From Paracentrotus lividus (taxonomy: Eukaryota; Echinodermata; Echinoidea; Camarodonta; Echinidae): 64,000 bases of DNA. Shown one piece after another: positions 37,601 to 50,673 of the stretch. Numbering within the stretch: the first letter of the stretch is position 1; each line of letters starts with the position of its first letter. A program made the translations under genes and the position numbers. Below the pieces are notes generated by a model. The model had not been told where the DNA came from. It made no database searches and worked only from the letters and a program-made list of their open reading frames with translations. The DNA is taken from positions 18,625,259 through 18,689,258 of the forward strand of contig CALNVZ010003430.1 in assembly GCA_940671915.1 (NCBI GenBank). The letters are read 5' to 3'.

Positions 37601-40600
37601 TAAATCCAGAAATTGATAGAGGACGTCAGGGGTGTTGTGCATGCAAGAAAAAATATTCCAGATGTCTCTGAATGTCTGAGTCACGGAGAAGTTTCCGCAA
37701 AGTGAGATACTGCCTTCAGTGCTCAATTGTGTCTATTGTTTGTACCATTTGGCAAATGTGCCTGGTATGCTGTTGATCAAAGCACATTCAATTGGTTGAA
37801 TCTCTTACCCTGCGATGCTCTGTCTTTCTTCATCAAGCCAACCATGGCGGAAGTATCATCAATCCAGTTGATCATGATGTTACCAAAGGGACCAAAGAGG
37901 TCATACGTAGGTATGAGTTAAATGGTTGAATTTCTTACCCTGTGATGCTCTGTCTTTCTTCATCAAGCCAACCATGGCGGAAGTATCATCAATCCAGTTG
38001 ATCATAATGTTACCAAAGGGACCAAAAAGGTCGTAGAGGTCAACTGATTTCCATTCCGACGGGAAGCGCACATGGAAGATGTGGTTTCTGGAGGGTTGTA
38101 CTAGGGGATAAAAAAAAATTGATGATGATGTACAGCATTTATATTGTGCAATATATGATTCAATCACAGGAAAATGAGACACAAGTTGCCAAGCAAACTC
38201 AGCAAAGAGCTGAGGAAATCAGCAAAATAGTAAAAATGTTAAATTGGGGGGGGGGGGGAGAGAATACTTCAATGTTTCATGTGTGTGCTGTATAACAAAA
38301 AATTGAGCAAAAATGTATATAAAAGGGAAAGTGTTTAAAAATGGATAATTTGCCGATATCTTAACTCTTTGCTGGCAACTTGTATCTCATGATTAAATAA
38401 ATGAAATAGAAAAAAAAAATGATGTGATCAATCACATATTTCTGTTGAAAATATGTGATCAATCACATATTTCTGTTGAAAATATCAAAAAGCTCCGGTT
38501 CATCCAATAAAGTTAATTATAAAATGGCTCTGTGATTTTACGCATCGTGGTTGGTCAAAACGCGTCACGTGCATTTTTCTGCGCAAAAAAGTGATAACAC
38601 ATTCTCATCCGGGTCTTTTCTACTTTCTTGGATGACGATCGTGATGTAGATCTTGAGCTACTTACCAAAAATTCCAAGGGATAATCCCTTGGAATTTTTT
38701 TGGTAAGTATGTAACTCAAGATCTACTAGAGCTAGCAAAATGTCGCAATTTTATAAAAGCGTTAACACACTTCCCTGTATTGTGCGAATAAATGTAAATG
38801 CAGTGATGCTCGATGCTTCAGATGGAGCTCGCTGCACACTCGCCTGTGGCTCGTTGCAGCGCGACCCCTATCGGAAGCTACATTGTATCTCGCGGTGCAC
38901 TGCATTCACCGCTAATGCACGCTCGGGAGTGTGTTAATGCTATATTATTACACATCTGCTGATATAGAATAGTGAGAAGGGAGGAAGTTTTAAAAGTGTG
39001 GAGGAATATGAAGCGGCACTATATCTACATGTATATTGATCCAATATTTTAAGAAGAAGAATATACGCTATACACGAAAAAATATAGCGATCACGATTTA
39101 AAAAATACAGTATTTAAAAATAATCATTACATTGCAACATTACAACAGAAAAAAATCGGAACAGAGCATAATTATTTGGCAAGAGATGTGACATAATGTA
39201 TGACTCGTGTGCTATAACTATGATTTTCTTTTTTACAGACCTTTTTTAAATGGTCAATCTCATTCTTATTGTTTCTCTAAAAACGATCCATGTATATCTT
39301 GACTTAGATTTCTCTTTATGTTTAATACTTTCATGTTATCTTTTTCTTTAATGTACACTTGGTCGTTGATTGCAGCCTAAAGTAAACTTGCTCCTTCAAT
39401 TGAGCTGCATGTGCAATGTACTTCACAGAAAAGTTATTGCAAACATATATTATTTGCCTGGCCTTGATTTATTTCAGTGCTATTAATATTATTTTCTGAT
39501 ATACTTTCATTATGACTTGAAACATATTTTAATGTGAATAAAAATAACTTCATATTACAAAACAGGCATTTCCAGGAATTCATGCAAATTTACTTTCACT
39601 TTTGAGGTGAACACTCTACAATGTAAAACTGCTTTAATAATTCAACTTTTCTTCTTTTTTTTTAAATTTCAGTTTTTAATTAATTTGGTTGTTTAAATGT
39701 TTTTAACTCTAAAACTAGTCTGTATTGCTATTCTACACGAGGAAATTAAGAATAACTCTTAAATTTGTATTCGAACGCTGTCGCATCTTTCTGAAAAGTG
39801 TTTTATTCAAATAATTCTGTACCAATGTCACCCCTGAACTGAGAAACTGGGAACTTAAAAAGAAAAGTCTCATATCCTGTTTTTTAAAGTTTTTTCTTGT
39901 TTTTTTTTTTTTTTTCATTTTAAAAAATACAATTTTTAAGGTTCACATTTTTTTCCCACTCTAAAACTAGTCTCTTTTGCTCTTCTACATGAGGAAATTA
40001 AATTTCACGTTTGAACACTGCCATCTGTATCTGGAGTTATATTCCAATAATTCTGTACCAACGTCACCCCTTGTGTTTTTAGGAATCTGGGAACTTACAA
40101 AGAAAAGTTTCACATCCTGTTTTAATTTTCTTTTTCTTGTTTTTGTTTTTGTTTTCATTAAAAAAAAAGAATAAAATTTAAAGCTCACATTTTTTCACTC
40201 TAAAACTAGTCTCTATTGCTATTCTACATGTACATGAGTAAATTAAAAAATAACTCTTAATTTCACATTGGAACACTGCCATCTCTATCTGAAAAGAGTT
40301 ATATTCCAATAATTCCAATACCAACATCACCCCTTGGTATTTCTAGAAATCTGGGTACTTACACAGAAAAGTTTTGAATTTTGATCAATGAAATCAAGCC
40401 AGGGTATTTTATTGGAACTATTTCAGTGAATTTTCCCTCTATACCGCATTCATTCTTACGAGGGCTAGAAGACTTAACTATATATATGTGCTCAGGCTGA
40501 TTTCACATAAAAGTATGTTATTTGTCAACAATATTTGGTATACGGGCATGGCGATCTACTCGGTCTTTTGGCGCCAATAACATGGACATTTCGGACAAAG

Positions 40601-43600
40601 AAAATTTGGCTTTCCTCCAACTAGCTGAGGCTGTGGAGGCTCATGTTAGGGAAACATAGTCAATGATACGCGATAAGGGAAATTCAGAACATTTGCACAC
40701 ACAAATTGCAGTTGAAGGACGGTATCACAAAACCCCAACACTACCCCTACATCTTAGACGGAATAAATCCCGGAGCAATTGTCGTGTGTGCAAAAATTGT
40801 GTCCAAAATTCAAGTAAAGTTGAACAACTGGAATGCTTGCTCTTTGATGTAACGATGTGTATTTCCATAGCAACATTAAACATGCTAACAATTATTATTG
40901 TAAATACAGCAATACAGAAATACATTTAAAGAGAGGATTTAGTCTTTCAGAATTGAGTTCTTTACACATGATGACATGTCATTTGCATCAACTTGCTTGG
41001 CTGGAAAATTATAGATATTATAAGGGAGAAAATAAAAATCACAACAAAACTGAAAAGACCCCCCTGAAAGCTCAATTCAATATGGTAAAAAGTATACACA
41101 AAAGGAGATTACTTTTACAATTTGAGTAGTACAGACATTGCTCTATTATTTGAATGAACTTGTTTGACCCTTCTTTACATAGAAATTCTCATATTGTTTT
41201 GGAAATGGGTCAAAAACAAGAAAATACAGAAGGGTAAAGGAAAGTTTTGTTGAATCATTTTCTTCAAATCTGTGGCTTGAATGTGATTGAAGTGTAAATG
41301 ACCTCATTACATTTGAGTCACATGGATTATATGATCTTTTTATGCCATGATGCCAATAGAGAAAAGATAGAAATGTGAGTCTAATTCCTGAATCCAGCAG
41401 AGTGATAAATCAACTGACACACATCAAATCGCTGTACTTTTAACAAACTAGCTAAAACAATTTCATACAATATGATATCTACTTTAGTAAGTCAAACTTT
41501 GCTTTTAAATTTTAATAGTAAGAGATGCTTTTCAATTTAATAAGAGATTCATTCTGTGTCAAGTTTAAATGCATTCTCAATCCCTTAAGGGCTATTAAAA
41601 TGTAAATTTTGTTGCACCGACAAGATAAACAAGTTGTATTTCAAAAAATATACTGTATAATGTTCAGGAGAGCAAAAAAAAAACAAACAAAAAACAACAC
41701 TTGTTTGCCAAAGTACTAAACTAAGGACCTGTTTTTCCTTTGACATGTTGCGGTGGCTTCATTTTAGGGGTAATAAAGTTGGGATCTGAAACTGGATCAC
41801 TTGACTGAATACATGTACTTTGAGATTGTCACAAAAAAAGTGATTTGCACAAAAATTTAATGTATAAAATGTCTTGTCACCTAAGTGACGATTTATACAG
41901 AGTGAGTCAATAAAAATGTCCCATAATTTTTAAGGTGTCTTGTGAAAAGTATAAACATTCAATCATGGGTTTTATGATATGTCTTGGTAAAGTCATCTTC
42001 CTAGCATATGTTGGTACCATTTTCATTTGGATCTTTGCACGCATGACTGAATAACAGACAATCCGTTGAAAACGGTAAGATCTCACTTGCGCCAGTGGCT
42101 GGTTGAAGATTAAAAGGAAATGTTGACAGAATATGTGTAGGCACTTACCCACACACCTTCTCACTACACACACACACCCATCCTCCCTCACACACACCCA
42201 TCCTCCCTCACACACACGCACATCATCACACACGCACCCACACACACACACACACACACACATTAAACAATTCACAATTAAATGTCCTGTTTGATGTTCT
42301 GTTTACCAAGACCATCACTGAATGTTTGGGATGTAGTAATGCCACAACAACTGTTTGTGTGTGTGAGTGAGGTTGTCTGTGTATGCATGTGGGTCTGTTT
42401 GTTGAGGGCATGGGTGTGTAGATGTGTGTGTGCGCTGGTATGGATGAGATGGGATATGTGTTTGTATATGTGAGTGTGGAAGGTGTGTGTGGGTGTGTGT
42501 GGTGAGGGTGTGTATGTGCTTTGTGTATGTGTAAATGGGGGCACGTGGGGGTGTGTGTCTTTGTGCGTGCACATAAGTAATACATTCTCAATTTGTTTAT
42601 TCTTCACCCAGCCACTTGGCGCAAGTGAGATCTTACCGTCTTCTGAAGATTGTCTGTTATTCAGTCAAGCATGCAAAGATCCAAATGAAAATTGTACCAA
42701 CATAGGCTAGGAGGATGACTCTACCAAGACATACCATAAAACCCAAGATCAAATATTCATACTTTTCACAAGACAGCTTCAAAGTGACGGGACATTTTTA
42801 TTGACTCACTCTGTATATGTGGTAGTAGAGTACCTAGAAAGGGTCCACAAAGTGGTTATGATACTCATACAAGCTATGTATCATCTTAAAATGAATAGAA
42901 AAAAGGGTCATCAAAAGCACACACTTCATTCAAGGAAATATGTTGAAGTATGACAATAGAGAGCCATAACATAACTCTATTACAGGGTGAATAGAACTGA
43001 CCAGTCAAGCTAATTGGAGTGTGACGGTGGAATGGAAAAGATAAAAGCATCATTTCCACGCAATCTTTAATATGTAGAGCAATTAATTCATGCAAGTGGA
43101 AAAGAGGGCAGCAATAATAGATTATGGTAATGACATTATCCATTTGACGGCTTGGAAACAAAGATTAATGCCTCAAGGCTCGTGGAATGAGCCGTGTCTT
43201 TTCAAATTAATGAAATGGTACTTGTGGCAGAATCAGTTTGTAATGTACATTTAGATTTATGCTAAGTACAATATGTAGGCATTTATTTCAAGAGTGCATA
43301 TGATATCCACAGTAAAATTGATACAAAGTTGTATTTTTGACACATTAATAATGCTAAAATTCATGAAAAAACTGAAGACTTTCTAATTTCACTCACGATG
43401 ATATATTACGATGTACAGAATATCTCAATCTCTAATATGTTATCTTCCATGCTATTTTTCATTTCTCATTTCAAGCACATACATGTGTATATCTCTAATG
43501 ATATACATGTGCATATATGCGCTATATACTTGGTACATGTACATGTTATTAATAAGTTCACCCCAAATGAAATAAATTGTCAGGCTAGTGTGGGGGAGAT

Positions 43601-46600
43601 CAACAGCCAAAGTGACTTTTTTTTTCTCTCTAAGGGATGACCTTGTCATTGACTAAAAACTTTCTATTTCTTCAAAGGTGCTTCACTTCAACATATCCCT
43701 CTACATTTTACAAAATGTTTCGTAAGTACTCCACAATTGTTAAAGAAAGCGTATATGGGTACACCATACTCTTCTTTGTTATGGAAATGATGCATGATGC
43801 ATCAAAGAAGGACATAATTACAAAATTGGACCGATCGGCACAGCTCTTTTGAGGTACTGTAGTGGAAATATTTGCACATTTTGTGGTATTGGCATTCGAC
43901 CCTGAAATAAAAGCATGCAAAAAGTTTCACGCAACCACACTAAAAATGTAATTGTGAGCAAATGTATTTTTTTTATCACCAAGCACTACAACTTAACCGC
44001 ACAGCATTTACTGTACACTAGATAAGTGTATTAGACTAAAAATAGAAAGAAAAAAAATTACATACATTTTTAGTTCAATCAGATAGCCATGGCGATGACT
44101 AACAGATAGAGGGGGTCATAATAGGTACTACTAAAACAATAGTTGACAGTCTGTCAGCAATTTGAATTTTTTCAACATAGTTTTTAAGGTAAAAAAAAAT
44201 GGCACCAAAATTTGGGAATATTGTCACTATGACCAATTAAGATGAGAGTACAGACTTAGTTTAGCGATGAATTGCTGAAGACTGAATATAAATTGATATT
44301 TACAAAAATTCTTGGAATGAATTTATAAACATTGTCACTATGATTGACTGAAACATTAAAGTTGGGAAAGTATAGATCTAGTTTATTGGAGAAAAACCAA
44401 GAATTGATACAGGCTGAATATCACAAATCTCCATAACAAATAAATATTATCAATATGACTTAATATAAAAACAAATGAGTTGAGAAAGTTTAGATCTGCA
44501 TTAGGTGTGTAAAAGAATTGCTGAATGCTAAAAATCATTTGAGATTAAAAATCTCTGCAACAAGCACATTGTAAATCTTGTCAATATGACAGACAAACTA
44601 AAGATCTGCATGAACATACAGTGTAGCAGCACAATTAATCAATTGTTGACAGGCTATTACATTTGAGATTTACACAAATCTCCCAATGAGTAAATATTGT
44701 CACTATGACTAATGAAAAAAACAAGAATAATTTGAGAAAGTACAGATCAAATCAATTGATGAAGGATGAAAACTGAATTGAAAAAAAAAAAGCAATAATA
44801 ATAATAACTTACAGTCCGGTCCATCCAAATTCAAGTATGGGATGTCTGCTATTCTGTGTAGAAAACATCCTGACAAGGAAGACAGGAAGCAAAAATAAAC
44901 ATAATCATTTTCATAATACAAAATATATGAAAGTACTGCCTTAAAAATATGCTCATGAATATGGTTATAATGGTCACTATTGAAAAGTTTAACCCTATTC
45001 TGACTGGGGGGGGGGGGGGGGGTCAATTTCGACCCCCCCCCCCTGTACGAAATCCGCAACTGCCGCGCAACTGCTGCAAATTGCGACCCGGCGTTCTATG
45101 ACTTTTTTCTACCAAGTGTCCCGCAACTTTTGACACCAAGTTAAAAAAAAATTGGACACTTCGTTGTCGCGTTACGCAACATTATGTAATCGCATGTCAG
45201 GCCAAAATTGAACAAAAATCGTCATTTTGCATGCATTTGTGTACAAAAATACCGCTTTTCCTAAATTTCTTTATAACACTGATAATTGTGCCTTCTGAGC
45301 CTTTTGATTGACTAAATTTGTCTTAATATTGATCAAGAAACATTTCTCAAGCATAAAAAATTACAAAAACAAAGAAATACATAAGAAATAAAAACAAAGA
45401 ATACAAAACAATAGAATACAAAAGAATTAATTTGAAATTTCTGAATTTGTCGATTCAATACTGTTGACTTTGTTAATCAGCAACTTTTAGAAAAAAATTG
45501 AGCTTCATAACTATGTTTATTAATGAAATATTAATGATTCCAATAAAAAAGCATCTAATTTGCATACGTGAGTATGCATAAATTAGCATAAATTAAATAT
45601 GTGAAATTTTTTTTGGAAAAAAACACATCAGCGATACCCTTTACATATGCAGCGACGTTTGTGCAAAATTTTGCTGTGATTGGACCATCCGCGACCGAGA
45701 TCTCAGGGGGGCTCATATTTACCACCCCCCGTCAAAATCTCCTCTTGAAAAGCCCAGTCAGAACAGGAGGGTAACAACAAAGAAATTATCCTAACACTAA
45801 ACAGAATCTAACAAAATTTCCCGAAATGTTAAAACTATTTACGGACTATGATAGACAATTCTGGATCGATTAGCGCAAAGGCTTTACTTTTTCAGTGATA
45901 GCTAAAAAGTTATCCATATGACATCACATAGGACATGCCATCATGTGCCTACTAGATTTGTGATTTACAGATTTTAAAGATTTTTAAATTGGTTTCAAGC
46001 AAATTTTTAATCTAGTGCATTATTAACACTAAAAATACAATTCCATCGATAAAACTCGAGATCAAAAGACATTTGTATTCTTTATTTTAGTTTTAAATGA
46101 AATACAACATAATTCTATGGATTTAAACTAACACAAAAGCAATCTTCCTTGTACTTGGGACATAATAGAAACATAGTATTTTTCAAGTCACTTTATGTAT
46201 TAATAAGTCTTTGCTAATTCAGAATAACATGTATGCATATTCAAGGTATTACACCATTGTACATTCATTCCTTTTCCATAAACATTTTTGTGGTTCGACA
46301 TTCATAGTATAAGATTGGGTTCTATGAAATATTTTTCACCAGAGAAACTACTATGAGATAACGGAAAATAAAGTACACCTGTATTGTTGTGAAAATTTCA
46401 TATCACGCTATCCGAGATCTTCCATTCTCATCTTTTCAATGACAATTGAATAGTACGCACAATCATTCCCAAAAATGGTTCTAAAAATAACCCTAGTGGG
46501 AAAACCCAGGACAATAGAAAACTTAACATTCTCTACTTGTGTACATGTCTCCATATACATAAATCGGTATCTAAACACAAATGGGTTAAACCCCAGAGCG

Positions 46601-49600
46601 AGTACAAAGGTAGGGATGCGCTTTGAATGTTTTGTTTGGAACCTTTTCACATGGTAAATTTGATCCCAATTTCATGAGATGATAAGTATAAATTGTGCTT
46701 TCATAGCTTGAAGAACTTTTCAATTAAAATTTAATCCAACTTACATAGATTTGAAGCGTGCTTTTATAGCCTCATGACCATTTCACATGTAAAATTTAAT
46801 CCTGCTTCAAGTAAAGATAATCAGATTAAAGTGTGCTTCTATAGTGCTGGAACAGAAACATCACAACATAGCCACCACATAATGATTGACTTATCTGAGG
46901 TGCAACTGGCATAGCAGCAAGTACACTCTATTCAAACTGCACATACAGCTTGGAAAATAACTATTAGACCACTTTCCGACTAAGCTCCATTACAGTTTAA
47001 TCTCCTACTGTATTCGCTGTTATTTTCGCGCGATTAATTTTTTTCGCGCTGAGCGGCCTCATAGAATGTTTAGTTCTTGAATTCGAGCTGCATGTTAGTA
47101 AGCACACAATTGAACGTATCCAATACATGCATAAAAAACTATGCTTATATATTCTCGTGCTTTTAAATTCGCGCCTGCTGATCTTCGTACGAAATCGGAA
47201 GAGCTGAGACATGTACAAAACACAACTAGTACAGCTGGATGAGGGGAATATATATAGTCATGAACCAAACCCATTATTTCCAATGATTTTTACACTAAAG
47301 ATTTACCAGGATGACCCACTGAAATCGAAGTTACACTCCTCAAAATCATTCTTCTCTATTGAAAGAACTTAATATCTTTTACCCTCCTGTGCATTTACAT
47401 TATTTGAAAGTAAAAGGTGACTATCAGGATTATATTTATAATGTGACCGACTCTCTAGATACTTATGGGACAGGAAGTATCGAGCGAGATAATAGTAAAA
47501 TCAGGCTTTAATGGAACAATAGGTTGACCGAGATAGTATGTACACATTGTTAAAGTGAAGAGTCTAAAGGATAGACACTTAAAAGTTTATGATGGAGTAG
47601 TGGAGTAGTTGCGTTCTTCTCACTTGCAACGGCCTGATCACAACAAATTTATAATGATACCTACACACGTATGCATATTAATCGTCACCTGGATTGTATA
47701 ATGTAATGTGGTATGAACGGTATGTAATATATCAATCGGGGAGGGGGGGGGGGGGGGGGGGGGGGTCACACCTTCCTGCTAATGCTAATGAGATTCAGCC
47801 AACAACTATCAGTATTGGCTTCCCATTCAGAGCTATCAGTCCATTTTGTTCACGGCAGCTCAGATTAATAATTCTGATATACCTGTGGGAACTGGCACTT
47901 TGAATATTGGTCTAAACCTATCCAATTGTAAAGACCACTGCCTGCCTGGTGTGACAAGGGCAATGTTCTTGTAGGTACATGTACAATGTAGGCATAGCTT
48001 TAACACACAATTATTAATGTTGCTTTGGTGTGACTAAGTTATTACTCCTGAAATGAGTTACAATCACAAGCTTTCATGTCTATTATTTCGATACCTAACA
48101 ATTCAGTAAATAAAATGCTTACTTTTTTTTATATTTCATTATGATACATGTACACGTAGTAATGTCAATATTATTTCACCCAATGATCATACATTCAATC
48201 TTTAGTTCTCCTCATACATGTATGGGTTACAATCACAATCTTTTATGAGCATTGTTCGATACCTAAATATTCCACAACTAACAAAGGTACGCTTACTCTA
48301 CCCAGTGTACTACTTCCAATATTATTTCAACCATTGACACATTCTGTATATCTTGCACATGTCTTTGTTTGTTTTTTGTACAAATGGCAGAGTCCAATGT
48401 ATGCATACTCCAGCTTGATTCATTCATAAATCAACGAAACCTGACCGCAAAGGACTAAACAAACATGGGGAATTTCGAGCTCTATCTCCGTTGCCGCCAA
48501 AACTGCTCAAGATAGGGAGGGATTCCCAGACACATGCTTGAATTTTATTTGATCGACTGTATTTCACACAATGTTTGTTTATTATGGCATAGTCAGAACT
48601 TTGAAAATTAGGTGTGTATGTACTTGACACACATGCTTCGATATATACGATTGCTTTAATTGAGAACATCTTTTAACGTTTTCTAGAGCAAAATTGCTAC
48701 AAATCGTTTGCTTTTTTAAAATTTATATTGTGTCAGAAAAGGTGATGATAACCACATGAATAACCAATTAATTGTTTGGTGAATCTTTTAATTTCAAGAC
48801 TAACTTGAATTTCAGGTCAAAAGCAGCAGAATAATGGGAAGGAGTTTAGTAAAAGTTTGAAAGAATGATGATGTTTAAAAATATGGGTGCTTTCTTCCTA
48901 AATGAACAAAATTCTATTAATAATTTGTGAGCTACTGTTACTCAATACCATAATGCAAAAGCGTATAAAAGGCTTAGTTTCCATTTTTTCCATTCCATTT
49001 TTTACTCCAAAAAGTCATTCATGGCTCCCTGCCACGTAGAATTGTATATGTACACCAACGTCAGAGCAGAATGACCCACGTGGACATGTAGCGGAAGGGC
49101 CATTAAGAGTTCAAGCTATAGAAAATAAGTTCATATTCGTGGTATCGCTTGATTGGTCAGTGAAAAGTAGGCGGAGACTACCAGTGGGTGTCTATGTGTA
49201 CCTTTGCTGTAATGACTAGGTTGGTCAATGCCCTTCAAAGCACATGTACAATGAGAACAGGGGTGGGTGTCAACCTTTCTAAATATGATAACATCTGATT
49301 GGTCAATGCCCCGTGAAATGTAGGAGAAGTTTACCAAGGGGTGTTGACATTTGTAAATTCCTGGTCTTGGAATGAGTGATGATTAAATGACATCAAAGGA
49401 CAAGTTCCATAAAGGTACAGACATGGGGTTCCAACAGGGGTAAAACAGTACATGTATGAATGGAATTGTAATCAATACCCTTCAATGACAAAAGGAAGCA
49501 CGGGACAAAAGTGACTTTTCCTGTGAAAGAGTAAAATGTGCCAGCTATTAATGCCAATGTTATCTCACAATGTCTATCTTTAAGCTGGGTAAACATTTTG

Positions 49601-50621
49601 TTTTTTTCTTTGCCCATTTTATTAATTATATATTTCTGGTCAATTTCACACTTTCTTCAAATTTATATATGGAACATTGACAGGGAAAAGATTGCACTAA
49701 ATAGAATCTAAAAACACACAAAAAACTCAAAATTTGATTGATATGTCAATTGCTTCATTTTGTCAAACTAGGGTAAAATTTTATTGCATCACATTTTGGT
49801 TGAAACCTAACAAGAGGTATGTAAAGATATGCAAAGCTACTTTTTGTAGCCCGAATCCTATGTCAATTTACTTCAATGTGTAATGTTTCGTTACGTTAGC
49901 TATATAAGAAAATTGTAGGGCATCAACCTGGCCACAATGCACCCTTTTCTAATGCCCCATGGCTGCTTATGCAGGCCATTGGCCACCATTAAAGGGATGG
50001 TTAAAGGATGGTTGCCAAAATCTGAGCTGTAGGGCCCTACATGAACATGTTACATGTATCAGGGCAAGTCATAATGTGTCGAGAGGACCATGAAAAAAAA
50101 AATCCTCAGCTTAATTACATGCTTCACAATAAGTAAAATAGGGATCATTTTCACTCCATAGACTGCAGTGTTAACTTCTATGTCATCAATAATCTCGGCA
50201 ATTAAATGACTGATTAGCTGGAAAATCTCGGGCGATTCCAATCTAGCCTAAAGGTTTGCCATTATGACAGCATTACCTGGTACATGTAGATCAATTTTTG
50301 TTTCCAATCCTGAATAAATTTAAATCCCTTGAAACTCCAGCCCTGCCTCAATAAAATACTTACTTGTTGAGGAAGGGTTCAATGAGGTTTGACGTTGGAG
50401 ACACTCGTGGTTTTGGAGGGGTCAAGAAGGTACCCAGATAGTTTGCCATGGTGGCGAAACAAACGCCGGTTACGTAAGCATCGTATGCAGCCTCGTGAAA
50501 CTTCTGATTCGTTGTGTAGTCCACAAAGTTTGAGGGCGGTATCACTGTGAATTTGGATAACATGTAAGGGAATTAGAGTTGATTTGTCTGCAATTGTCAA
50601 CAGGGTTAATAATCACTATTA

Positions 50622-50673
<52 letters not shown>

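Noticed and set aside
40663-40929. Frame with NCRVCKNC, thought to be a transposase zinc-finger fragment
   Set aside because: Only a short Cys motif and no flanking inverted repeats or catalytic residues; an upstream stop interrupts it.
42226-42607. His/Thr-rich open frames resembling low-complexity proteins
   Set aside because: They derive from the CA/GT microsatellites inside a foldback element.
50623-50670. Poly(A) tail of a processed pseudogene
   Set aside because: No retroposed coding sequence or target-site duplication next to the A run.
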